This document shows positions 54,373-61,936 of a stretch of 64,000 nucleotides of DNA, one piece after another. The notes beneath the pieces were generated by a model. The model worked only from the letters and a program-made list of their open reading frames with translations, was not told the origin of the DNA and made no database searches. The number at the start of each line of letters is the position of its first letter. Positions within the stretch are counted from its first letter, which is position 1. The DNA is taken from contig NZ_FNGF01000001.1 of assembly GCF_900102815.1 (NCBI RefSeq), forward strand, positions 765,443 through 829,442, written 5' to 3'. Position numbers and translations under genes: made by a program. The DNA comes from Glycomyces sambucus (GTDB lineage: Bacteria > Actinomycetota > Actinomycetes > Mycobacteriales > Micromonosporaceae).

Positions 54373-55398
54373 CTACACGCCGAAGAACACCTCGGCGTCG
54401 GCGTAGCGCTCGACCGGCACGGTCTTGAGCACGTCGGTGCCCTCGTTGATCGGGATGCGCACCACATTGGTGCCCTGGAGCGCCATCATCTTGCCGAAGT
54501 CGCCCTCGCTGACCGCGTCGGCGGCCTCGAGGCCGAGGCGCGTCGCCAGGACCCGGTCGAACGCGGTCGGCGTGCCGCCGCGCTGGAGGTGCCCGAGGAT
54601 GATCGCGCGGGTCTCGATCTCCGCGCGCTCCTTGATCTGCGCCGCGACCCAGTCGCCGACGCCGCCGAGCTTCACGTGGCCGAACGCGTCGACCTCGCCG
54701 TCCTTGAGGACCATGCCCTCCTGGGCGTGCGCGCCCTCGGAGACCGCGACGATGGTGGCCTTGCCGGCCTCCTTGCGCTCCTTGACGAAGTTCGCGACCT
54801 TCTCGATGTCGAACGCGACCTCGGGGATGAGGACCACGTTCGCGCCGCCGGCGATGCCCGCGTGCAGCGTCATCCAGCCCGCGTGGCGGCCCATGATCTC
54901 CACGACGATGCAGCGGTCGTGCGAGTCGGCGGTCGTCCACAGGCGGTCGATGGCCTCGGTCGCGATGTTCACGGCCGTGTCGAAGCCGAACGTGTAGTCC
55001 GTGCCCGACAGGTCGTTGTCGATCGTCTTCGGCACGCCCACGCAGTTGACGCCGTCGGCGGTCAGCTTCGTGGCCACGCCCAGGGTGTCCTCGCCGCCGA
55101 TGGCGATGAGCGCGTCCACGCCCAGGTCCGCCATGTTCTTCTTGATGGCCTCGACGCCGCCCTCGATCTTGTAGGGGTTGGTCCGCGAGGAGTGGAGGAT
55201 GGTGCCGCCCTGGTCGAGGATGTTCTCGACGGTGTCCCAGTTCAGCTCCTGGGTGATGCCCTCGATGGGGCCCCGCCAGCCGTACCGGAAGCCCACGAAC
55301 TCGTGGCCGTATTCCTTGGTGCCCTTACGGACCGCGGCTCGGATGACCGCGTTGAGACCGGGGCAGTCGCCGCCGCCGGTGAGCACGCCAATGCGCAT
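54373..55398 (-). CDS. pfp: Pyrophosphate-dependent 6-phosphofructokinase
   Basis: A 341-residue group III PFK. LTGGGDCPGLNAVIR binds phosphate; PKTIDNDL carries the catalytic Asp, MGRHAGWM the fructose-6-phosphate region, and GHLQRGGTPTAFDR the end. The donor-specifying residues are Asp104 (in GGEDT; Gly in ATP enzymes) and Lys124 (in PKTIDND). Both indicate pyrophosphate as donor, as in Amycolatopsis-type PFKs, so the step is reversible. ATG with GGGAG eight bases upstream. Confidence 0.92.
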   Translation of the reverse strand: MRIGVLTGGGDCPGLNAVIRAAVRKGTKEYGHEFVGFRYGWRGPIEGITQELNWDTVENILDQGGTILHSSRTNPYKIEGGVEAIKKNMADLGVDALIAIGGEDTLGVATKLTADGVNCVGVPKTIDNDLSGTDYTFGFDTAVNIATEAIDRLWTTADSHDRCIVVEIMGRHAGWMTLHAGIAGGANVVLIPEVAFDIEKVANFVKERKEAGKATIVAVSEGAHAQEGMVLKDGEVDAFGHVKLGGVGDWVAAQIKERAEIETRAIILGHLQRGGTPTAFDRVLATRLGLEAADAVSEGDFGKMMALQGTNVVRIPINEGTDVLKTVPVERYADAEVFFGV

Positions 55399-55538
55399 GC
55401 GTCTAACTCCCTAGAAGATGAGGACTGTTAACTGGGCGGCCTCATTGCCGAAACACCGCCCACCATATATCGGGGCCCGGGAGCGGCGACCAGGGGTTCC
55501 GGAGCGCGACCCGGCATGGGACGGGCGCCGGAACGCCA

Positions 55539-56081
55539 TCAGTGGTGGGACTCGACCGCGCGCTCGGCGCGCGTCGCCTCCAGCGTCTTCCAGCGCGCGA
55601 GGTTGAGCTTCGCGTCGGTGAGCGCGTCGTGCATGTCGGCGTCCGGGGTCACCGGCAGCTCGGGCCGGCCCAGGTCCTCCCAGCGCTGGCGCAGGTCCTT
55701 GGTCATCCGCGGGAGCGCCCGCGGCAGCTCCGGCATCGTGCCCCACAGCTGCGCGAGGACCACGTGGTCGTACGCGCCGATCCACGCCCACAGCTCCACG
55801 CGCTCGCCCGGGTGGCTGCCGGTCTTGCGGCGCACCGGCTCCACGAGGAACTCGTAGAGCTCGTCGCGGATCGTGGACCGGTCCTTCCAGAGGTGGCTGG
55901 AGGGGGCCGGGAGCTTGTCGAGGACGTTGCGCCGCACCCATTCGATGGCCCGCGACGGGTCGAACTCGGTCGACACGGCGTAGTACTCGCGGCCGCGCTC
56001 GTCGACGACGGCGATCGAGACCAGGTCGATGGTCCGGCCGTCCTCGATGAACTCGGTGTCGTAGAAGTAGCGGTACGCCAC
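55539..56081 (-). CDS. Rv2179c-type 3'-exoribonuclease
   Basis: A 180-residue DEDDh nuclease. RYFYDTEFIEDGRTIDLVSIAVV has the first Asp-Glu pair; WIGAYDHVVLAQLWG and MHDALTDAKLNLARW supply the other acidic and His residues. The mycobacterial homologue Rv2179c is a 3'-5' exoribonuclease. GTG start at 56081 with AAAGG seven bases upstream; longer in-frame starts lack a ribosome site. Confidence 0.88.
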   Translation of the reverse strand: MAYRYFYDTEFIEDGRTIDLVSIAVVDERGREYYAVSTEFDPSRAIEWVRRNVLDKLPAPSSHLWKDRSTIRDELYEFLVEPVRRKTGSHPGERVELWAWIGAYDHVVLAQLWGTMPELPRALPRMTKDLRQRWEDLGRPELPVTPDADMHDALTDAKLNLARWKTLEATRAERAVESHH

Positions 56082-56409
56082 GCATCGGCCTTTCGTATGA
56101 TCACGGGCGGTCTGTTCGGCCCGAATCGGGACCCGCCCGTATGTCGCCGGGCTGGAGTCGACGCTACGCCATACGATCAGGCAGCCGGAATCTGACCTCG
56201 CAATCTGCATATGAGAAGCGCGATACCGGACAATAGACGCGAAAGCACGTAGACTCGATCGTACGCTCGGCCGAGCGACAAGTGCACCGTCTGGACACAT
56301 GACCCAACGGAGCGTGAAGTTTCCGACACCGGGCCCTGTACAACGACGGAAAAGACAGCGATCATCGGAGGGAACCCGCGGACCCGGGACCCACCGAAGG
56401 GGGAGAACT
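56082..56409. other. Intergenic region between exoribonuclease and Crp-like genes
   Basis: About 330 bases, divergent promoters expected. On the plus strand TAGACT (56250-56255) is a -10 candidate, followed by CGCTCGGCCGAGCG, a perfect 14-base palindrome at 56264-56277 near the predicted start, which could be an operator. On the minus strand TTGTCC with TATGCA at 16 bases is a candidate promoter. No gene seen. Confidence 0.45.
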
Positions 56410-57099
56410 ATGGGTGTCAGCCCATCTGAAGACCCGCTTGCAGGCGTCGCCATGTTCGCCGGCCTCGACCCGCAGGCCCGGCGACAGATCGCAGGTGTGG
56501 CGGTACAGCGCCACTACCGGCGTGGGCACCTGCTGTTCTTCGAAGGCGAGCCGGGCGAGTCGCTCATCATGATCCGCTCGGGAGCCGTCAGCGTCTTCAG
56601 GACCGCCGCCACCGGCGAGCGGGCCATGCTCCACGTCGCGCGCGCACCCGAGGTGCTCGGCGAGGTGTCCCTCCTGGACGGGTCGCCCCGGTCCGCCAGC
56701 GCGGAGGCCCTGGAGGACACGTCGGCGCTGGCGCTGGCGCGGTCGTCGTTCCTGGAGCTGGTGCACGGGAACCCGAAGATGCTCGACGCGGTGCTGCGGT
56801 CGATGGGCATGATCGTGCGGCGGTTGACGGAGCAGTCTTCGGACCACGTGTTCCTGGACCTGCCGGGCCGGGTGGCGAAGACGCTGGTGCGGCTGGCGGA
56901 GCAGCACTCCTCGCCGATGACGACGATCGAGCTGAACCAGACGCAGCTGGCCGAGATGGCCGGGGGCTCGCGCCAGAGCGTGAACCAGGCGATAGGGATC
57001 TTCGCGAACCGCGGCTGGCTGCGGACCGAGGGCCGCAAGATCGTGGTGGTCGACCTGCCGGCGCTCAGACGCAGGGCGGGCTTCGGGGGGCCTGAGTAG
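56410..57099 (+). CDS. Crp/Fnr-family transcriptional regulator
   Basis: A 229-residue protein. N-terminal cyclic-nucleotide-like domain: GHLLFFEGEPGESLIMIRSGAVSVFRTAATGERAMLHVARAPEVLGEVSLLDGSPRSASAEA; the phosphate-cassette Arg-Ser is present as PRSASA. Dimer helix, then the C-terminal HTH with ELNQTQLAEMAGGSRQSVNQAIGIFANRGWL. No cysteine cluster, so not a classical Fnr. It resembles actinomycete GlxR/Crp-type or related sensors. ATG after GGGGGAG. Confidence 0.9.
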   Translation: MGVSPSEDPLAGVAMFAGLDPQARRQIAGVAVQRHYRRGHLLFFEGEPGESLIMIRSGAVSVFRTAATGERAMLHVARAPEVLGEVSLLDGSPRSASAEALEDTSALALARSSFLELVHGNPKMLDAVLRSMGMIVRRLTEQSSDHVFLDLPGRVAKTLVRLAEQHSSPMTTIELNQTQLAEMAGGSRQSVNQAIGIFANRGWLRTEGRKIVVVDLPALRRRAGFGGPE

Positions 57100-57210
57100 A
57101 GCGGAAGCGCGGTGGAGCCCGAGTGAGCGCGGGCGACACTTGTAACCCGTTCGGGTGAAGCAGCAGAACTGAACCAGTGCAGAGGCAAGGCGCGGCGCGG
57201 ACCGGTGGGG

Positions 57211-57894
57211 CTACCCCTGCTGTCCGCGTTCTTTGACTTTCGCGGCGTACTCGTCGACGTAGTCCTGGCCGGAGAGCTCCCGGAGGGCGTCCATGACCTC
57301 GTCGGTGACGGCGCGCTCGATGAAGCGGTCGCCCACGAGCTCCCGGTACCGGTTGAAGTCGTGCGGGGCCCCGAACTTGATGCGGACGCGGCCGATGCGG
57401 GGGATGCGGCGGCCGATCGGCTGAAGCTCACCGGTGTTGAGCATCGCGACGGGCACCACCGGCGAGCCGGTCTGGAGGGCGAGGCGGGCCACGCCGGTCT
57501 TGCCGCGGTACAGGCGACCGTCAGGCGAGCGGGTGCCCTCGGGGTAGATCCCGAACAGGCGGCCCTCGGAGAGGACGCGCTCACCGGTGTCGAGGGCGAC
57601 GTTCGCGGCGTCGCCACCGGCGCGGTCGACGGGGATGGCGCCGACGGCGTTCATGAAGGACCGCACGAACCAGCCCTTGAAGCCGGTGCCGGTGAAGTAC
57701 TCCTCCTTCGCGATGAAGGTGACCCGGCGCTTGACGACCAGGGGCATGAAGAATGAGTCGGTCACGGCGAGGTGGTTCGAGGCGAGGATCGCCGGGCCCT
57801 CCTCGGGCACGTGTTCGAGCCCTTCCACCTTCGGGCGGTAGACCACCCACAGCAGCGACCCCAGTGTCGCCTTCAACAACCACCACATGATCAC
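57211..57894 (-). CDS. plsC: 1-acyl-sn-glycerol-3-phosphate acyltransferase (PlsC family)
   Basis: A 227-residue acyltransferase. ILASNHLAVTDSFFMPLV contains the NHxxxxD catalytic motif, IPVDRAGGD the second motif, and GIYPEGTRSPDGRLYRGKTG the substrate-binding EGTRS motif. An N-terminal hydrophobic helix anchors it. It acylates lysophosphatidate in phospholipid synthesis. GTG at 57894 chosen because the promoter (TCGACC, 17, TACGCT) ends seven bases upstream. Confidence 0.9.
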   Translation of the reverse strand: MIMWWLLKATLGSLLWVVYRPKVEGLEHVPEEGPAILASNHLAVTDSFFMPLVVKRRVTFIAKEEYFTGTGFKGWFVRSFMNAVGAIPVDRAGGDAANVALDTGERVLSEGRLFGIYPEGTRSPDGRLYRGKTGVARLALQTGSPVVPVAMLNTGELQPIGRRIPRIGRVRIKFGAPHDFNRYRELVGDRFIERAVTDEVMDALRELSGQDYVDEYAAKVKERGQQG

Positions 57895-57901
57895 GCGTCC
57901 A

Positions 57902-57930
57902 AGCGTATCGGCAGCGGTCAATCCGGTCGA
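57902..57930 (-). promoter_or_regulatory. plsC promoter (leaderless)
   Basis: Minus strand -35 TCGACC (57930-57925), 17-base spacer, -10 TACGCT (57907-57902), seven bases before the GTG start. The -10 TACGCT is identical to that of hisD. Confidence 0.5.
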
Positions 57931-58100
57931 TGGCGTCCGCCCCCGGGCGCGACGGGCGGGCCCTCAGCGGTGGCAGCGCGGGGCGGGCGCGTGCGAGAAT
58001 GGGCACGCAGCGCGAAAAGGGACCACCCGGTCGCGGCCCGAGTGCCGCGGTCGTGCCGGGCGGGCCGCGCGCCCGTCATTCAGCCGATCCGGGAGGCGAC

Positions 58101-58871
58101 GTGTCGATCGATTCCGAGGAGTTCACGTTCGACCTCGGTCCTGACGCCAAGGCGACGATGCTGCTGTGCCACGGGTTCACGTCGGATCCGGCCTCGATGC
58201 GGCCGTGGGGCGAGTACCTGCGGGACGCGGGCTTCAACGTCGTCGCGCCGCTGCTGCCGGGCCACGGCCAGACGTGGCAGGTGCTGGCGAAGTCGACGTG
58301 GCAGGAGTGGTACGGCCGGCTGGAGGAGGCGCTCGACGAGGCGCTGGCGCTGGGGCGGCCGGTGTTCGCGGGCGGCCTGTCGATGGGCGGGTCGCTGACG
58401 CTGCGGCTGGCCGAGCAGCGCGGCGGGGACCTCGCCGGGCTGGTGCTGGTGAACCCGGCGATCTTCGACGACAAGCGGCAGGGGTTCCTGGCGCCGGTGC
58501 TGCGGTACGTGATGCCGTCGGTGGCGTCGATCGGGTCGGACATCAACATGCCGGACACGCGCGAGAAGACGACGGACCGGACGCCGGTGGCGGCGTACGC
58601 GTCGCTGCGGCGGCTGTGGAAGGTGACCCGGCCGGAGCTGGCGCGGGTGACGGTGCCGCTGCGGATCTTCACGAGCGCGCAGGACCACGTGGTGAGTCCG
58701 CGCAACAGCGCCGTGGTGCGGGCGGGGGTGCGGTCGAAGGACGTGGAGTCGACGGTGCTGCCGCGGAGCTTCCATGTGGCGACCCTCGACTACGACGCGG
58801 AGACGATCTTCGCGGGGAGCGCGGCGTTCATGGAGCGGCAGCTGTCGAAGGCGCGGAGCGTCCATGACTGA
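58101..58871 (+). CDS. Alpha/beta hydrolase (carboxylesterase/monoacylglycerol lipase type)
   Basis: A 256-residue hydrolase. The oxyanion HGFTSDP, nucleophile Ser94 in GGLSMGGS, Asp in TSAQDHVV and His in SFHVATLDYD form the triad, as in Est30-type carboxylesterases. Substrate: short or medium acyl esters, inferred. GTG start after GGGAGG. The stop overlaps the next gene by eight bases. Confidence 0.88.
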   Translation: MSIDSEEFTFDLGPDAKATMLLCHGFTSDPASMRPWGEYLRDAGFNVVAPLLPGHGQTWQVLAKSTWQEWYGRLEEALDEALALGRPVFAGGLSMGGSLTLRLAEQRGGDLAGLVLVNPAIFDDKRQGFLAPVLRYVMPSVASIGSDINMPDTREKTTDRTPVAAYASLRRLWKVTRPELARVTVPLRIFTSAQDHVVSPRNSAVVRAGVRSKDVESTVLPRSFHVATLDYDAETIFAGSAAFMERQLSKARSVHD

Positions 58872-59361
58872 CCGGGGCGAGGAATCCGAGCGCAGCGAGC
58901 AGGAGGACGGCCGCGAGGGCGAGCTGCTGCCCGAGGACGTGGACCGGCGGTTCAACGAGCTGATCAAGGACCTGGAGGACTCGGGCGTCGGGTCGTCGAA
59001 GTCCTTCGGGACGGACGAGGATCCGGCGGAGCCCGCTCCGGCGGCGCCGCCGTCGTCGACCCAGGACGAGGAGCCGGGTCTGCTGGAGCTGTGGGACGCG
59101 GAGCTGCCCGACGACGAGGAGGACGACTACGATCCTCCGGATCCGCCGCCGGTGCCGTGGCCGAGCCTGCCCGCCGTGGGCGGGGTCCTGCTCATCATCG
59201 CGGGTCTGGCGCTGCTGGTGAACCCGACCATCGCGCCGCTGGGCACGAACCCGGGCCGCCTGGTCGGCTTCTGCGGCTTCCTCATCGGCGTGTGGCTCCT
59301 CATCAGCCGCCTCCGCCCGGACAAGGACGCCGACGACACCGACGACGGCGCCGTGGTCTGA
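58864..59361 (+). CDS. Acidic two-helix membrane protein
   Basis: A 165-residue protein: the first 100 residues are Glu/Asp/Pro-rich and disordered, then two membrane helices (AVGGVLLIIAGLALLVNP and LVGFCGFLIGVWLLISRL) and an Asp-rich tail. Similar DUF308-like tails occur downstream of esterases in actinomycetes. The ATG lies inside the 3' end of the esterase gene (8-base overlap). Function unknown. Confidence 0.75.
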   Translation: MTDRGEESERSEQEDGREGELLPEDVDRRFNELIKDLEDSGVGSSKSFGTDEDPAEPAPAAPPSSTQDEEPGLLELWDAELPDDEEDDYDPPDPPPVPWPSLPAVGGVLLIIAGLALLVNPTIAPLGTNPGRLVGFCGFLIGVWLLISRLRPDKDADDTDDGAVV

Positions 59362-59390
59362 CCCCGGCCGGGCGCGGACGACTGGCGACC

Positions 59391-59515
59391 GCACCGCACC
59401 GCACCGCACCGCACCTCACCTCACCTCACCTCACCTCACCTCACCTCACCTCACCTCACCTCACCTCACCTCACCTCACCTCACCTCACCTCACCTCACC
59501 TCACCTAAGAGTCTG
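59391..59515 (+). repeat. Pentanucleotide array (GCACC)5(TCACC)20
   Basis: Five GCACC units (59391-59415) run straight into twenty uninterrupted TCACC units (59416-59515). The change from G to T at one position across all later units shows expansion from one variant. It is intergenic, 29 bases after the stop of the preceding gene, and ends nine bases before TTCAG-repeat element 4. Confidence 0.95.
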
Positions 59516-59522
59516 ACTCCCC

Positions 59523-59610
59523 GCTTCAGCTCCCCTTCAGCATCACCCCGGTAGCGTTGAAACCGGGGGGCCATCCCCAGCGCCCCGACCGGCCTCCAGC
59601 GTGCCCTGCC
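59523..59610 (+). ncRNA. TTCAG-repeat promoter element 4 (candidate small RNA)
   Basis: TTCAG at 59525-59529 and 59536-59540, 11 bases, -10 TAGCGT at 59552-59557, then AAACCGGGGGGCCATCCCCAG. First of three tandem copies directly after the pentanucleotide array. Confidence 0.5.
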
Positions 59611-59627
59611 CCGGTCCCGCCGCACCT

Positions 59628-59712
59628 TCTTCAGCGCAGCTTCAGTTTCCCGGAAGTACCTTCGAAACCGGGGGCCCTTTCCCAGCGCTCGGCCGGGCCC
59701 TTTGCGTGCGCC
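59628..59712 (+). ncRNA. TTCAG-repeat promoter element 5 (candidate small RNA)
   Basis: TTCAG at 59630-59634 and 59641-59645, 11 bases, -10 TACCTT at 59657-59662, then AAACCGGGGGCCCTTTCCCAG and a GGGCCC/GGGCCC pairing followed by TTTGCG. Confidence 0.5.
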
Positions 59713-59798
59713 GCTTCAGCTCCGCTTCAGGTTCCCCCTAGTAGCGTTGGAAACCGGGGGGCCTTCCCCAGGCCCTTGGCGGGCCTTTCGTGTGCGCC
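59713..59798 (+). ncRNA. TTCAG-repeat promoter element 6 (candidate small RNA)
   Basis: TTCAG at 59715-59719 and 59726-59730, 11 bases, -10 TAGCGT at 59742-59747, then AAACCGGGGGGCCTTCCCCAG and a terminator hairpin AGGCCC-TTGGC-GGGCCT (59770-59786) followed by TT. Predicted transcript about 40 bases. It ends just before the convergent hydrolase-like gene. Confidence 0.55.
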
Positions 59799-59802
59799 GG
59801 GT

Positions 59803-60435
59803 TCAGTCCTTCTTGCTGGCGAGCCAGGAGAGGATCGCGTCGAGGAGTCCTTCGGCGCCAGCGCCCTTGAACACGTCGTCGGGCGAGCCCGCGAAGGTCA
59901 GGGGGGCGATGCCGTAGGCGTCGGCGACCGCCTGGGTCTCCTTCGTCTGGGTCTCGGACTCGGCGACGACAAGCAGCACCGAGGGATTGCCGACCGGGGT
60001 CGGCGGCTGCTTCGGGACCTTCTGCGGCGACACGAGCACCAGACCGGCGGCCGGGTACCGGCCCGCGGCGAGCGCGGCCCAGGCCGCGCCCTCCTTGTGC
60101 CCGATGAGGACCGCCTGCCGCGGCACGGTGACCGCGGCCTGCACGATGTCGTGCGCGCGCGCCTCCAGGCCGCCTTCGGCGATCGGCGTGCCGCCCTGGC
60201 CGCGCACGCTCACCGCGGCCGCGTACCGGCCGGAGGTGGCGATCCGCTTGAGCCACAGGGCGTTGAAGGCGGCGGCCCCGGCCGGGTCGCCGGTGCAGCA
60301 GAGCACCGGGCTGGCCTCGGGGTCGTCCTTGATGTCCATGTCGAAGAGGTCGGCGGGCTCGAAGAACGCGTACTCGCGCTTGACGGGGGCGGGAGCGGGG
60401 GTGCGGGCGCGCCGGACCCAGGCGGCGAGGCTCAT
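59803..60435 (-). CDS. Alpha/beta-hydrolase-like protein lacking the nucleophile serine
   Basis: A 210-residue protein. The fold is hydrolase-like (SPVLCCTGDPAGAAAF, AVLIGHKEGAAWAALAAGRYPAAGLVLVSPQ), but the nucleophile elbow reads GHKEG with Glu115 where GxSxG is expected, so ordinary esterase activity is unlikely. ATG overlaps the stop of the flavin monooxygenase (ATGA), so the two are coupled and it may be a partner or accessory of that enzyme. Confidence 0.65.
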   Translation of the reverse strand: MSLAAWVRRARTPAPAPVKREYAFFEPADLFDMDIKDDPEASPVLCCTGDPAGAAAFNALWLKRIATSGRYAAAVSVRGQGGTPIAEGGLEARAHDIVQAAVTVPRQAVLIGHKEGAAWAALAAGRYPAAGLVLVSPQKVPKQPPTPVGNPSVLLVVAESETQTKETQAVADAYGIAPLTFAGSPDDVFKGAGAEGLLDAILSWLASKKD

Positions 60436-61808
60436 TTGGCGGGCTCCTGTTCGAGGGTGTCGATGATGCGGCCGAGGCTCGCGAGGTACACCTCGGCGTC
60501 CACGGCGAGCCGGTGGCGCGGCGACGTCCCCGCCGGCTCCCCCGCGTCCTGCTCGGACTCGCTGCGCACCTGGAGGCGGAAGTTCGCGGCCCGCTCGGGG
60601 TCGCTCTTGCGCACCAGGAGCCAGTGGGCGATGGCGTGGGTCTGCCAGTGGACGATTGGGAGCACGCCCACCCCGGGCTCGACGAGCCCGGCGACGGCGA
60701 GCGTTTCCTTGCGCGGAGAGAACATGCGCGCGTACAGGTTCGGGTAGGGCGAGTCGCCCTCGATGCCGAGCAGGCGCGGCTCCACCGAGGTGAACTTCGG
60801 CCGGTACCCGGTGGCGAGGACGGTCAGGTCGGGCCGCATCTCGGTGCCGTCGGCGAAGGACACGTCGAAGCCGTCGAAGCGGGCGACCTCGCCGCGGCGC
60901 TGGATCGACCCGTCGCCCACGTGCTCCATGTACCGGCCGTTGCGCACCGGCTCCTCCTCCGAGGGCCGGCTCTCGGCCGTGACGCCCATGCGCGCGGCGA
61001 GGCTCTCGGGGCCCTTGAGGAGGCGGTCGGTCAGGAAGCGGCGCAGGAACTTCGGGCGCGAGTTCAGGCGCGCGAGCGCGTAGTCCGCGGGCTCGCCGCC
61101 GAGGTACTTCGGCAGGTGCCGGGAGCCGCGGCGCACGGAGTGGACGCAGCTCGCGGCGTTCACCGCGGCCTCGCACGCGATGTCGGCGCCGGAGTTGCCG
61201 CCGCCGATGACCAGGACGTGCTTGCCGCGCAGCCGGGACGGGTCCTTGAGCTGCGAGGAGTGCAGGACCGTTCCGCGGAACTGGTCGAGCCCGGGGTAGG
61301 ACGGCAGGTTCGGGGACCAGTGGTGGCCGGTGGCGATGATGACCGCGGCGTAGCGCAGGCGCCGGGCGGCGTTCCCGGCGGCGGGCTTGACGACGACCTC
61401 GAAGCGCGAGCCGTCGACGGGCTCGACGTGGGAGATCTCGGAGCCGTACCAGATGTGCTCGGACAGCCCGAAGTGCTTGGCGTACGAGGTCAGGTACGTG
61501 AGCATCTGCGCCGCGGACGGGTAGTCGGGCCAGTCGTCGGGCATCGGGAAGTCGGGGATCTCGGTCTGGGACCGGGAGGTGACCAGGTGCGTGTTCGGGT
61601 ACAGCGGGCTGTGCTGGTTCTGCGGGTTCCACAGGCCCCCGAGGACGGTGTCCCGCTCGTAGCAGTCCACTTCGAAGCCGTTCTCGCGGAGGTTCTTGAC
61701 CGCTATGAGTCCCGACGCCCCGGCGCCGATCACGCAGACGGCCTCGCCGCGGTCGTACGCGGCCTGGGAGGAGTACTCCTGCAAGGGACGGTCTCCTTCT
61801 GTGGGCAT
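60432..61808 (-). CDS. Flavin-containing monooxygenase
   Basis: A 458-residue FMO. AVCVIGAGASGLIAVKNLRENG binds FAD, the FMO fingerprint FRGTVLHSSQLKDP follows, HVLVIGGGNSGADIACEAA binds NADPH, and VLATGYRPKF is conserved. It oxygenates nitrogen or sulfur centres or ketones; substrate unknown. ATG at 61808. It is divergent from the cytochrome P450 gene and coupled to a degenerate hydrolase, suggesting a small oxidative pathway. Confidence 0.92.
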   Translation of the reverse strand: MPTEGDRPLQEYSSQAAYDRGEAVCVIGAGASGLIAVKNLRENGFEVDCYERDTVLGGLWNPQNQHSPLYPNTHLVTSRSQTEIPDFPMPDDWPDYPSAAQMLTYLTSYAKHFGLSEHIWYGSEISHVEPVDGSRFEVVVKPAAGNAARRLRYAAVIIATGHHWSPNLPSYPGLDQFRGTVLHSSQLKDPSRLRGKHVLVIGGGNSGADIACEAAVNAASCVHSVRRGSRHLPKYLGGEPADYALARLNSRPKFLRRFLTDRLLKGPESLAARMGVTAESRPSEEEPVRNGRYMEHVGDGSIQRRGEVARFDGFDVSFADGTEMRPDLTVLATGYRPKFTSVEPRLLGIEGDSPYPNLYARMFSPRKETLAVAGLVEPGVGVLPIVHWQTHAIAHWLLVRKSDPERAANFRLQVRSESEQDAGEPAGTSPRHRLAVDAEVYLASLGRIIDTLEQEPAK

Positions 61809-61936
61809 TGTTCTGTGCCGGACGGGCGCCCCCGGCGCGGTGCGGCCTGCGGGCCGCAGGGGTGAAATGCGCCGAAAGACTGAGAGCAGATTACCGTGAG
61901 CGGACCTCGTACTTTCGGGGGAGGTAGGCTGCGCCC

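Noticed and set aside
59391-59515. CRISPR-like array
   Set aside because: The repeats are contiguous pentamers without spacers and there are no cas genes.
59523-59798. TTCAG elements as a CRISPR, REP or MITE family
   Set aside because: No constant repeat-spacer alternation, no terminal inverted repeats and no target-site duplication. Conservation follows promoter geometry, not transposon ends.
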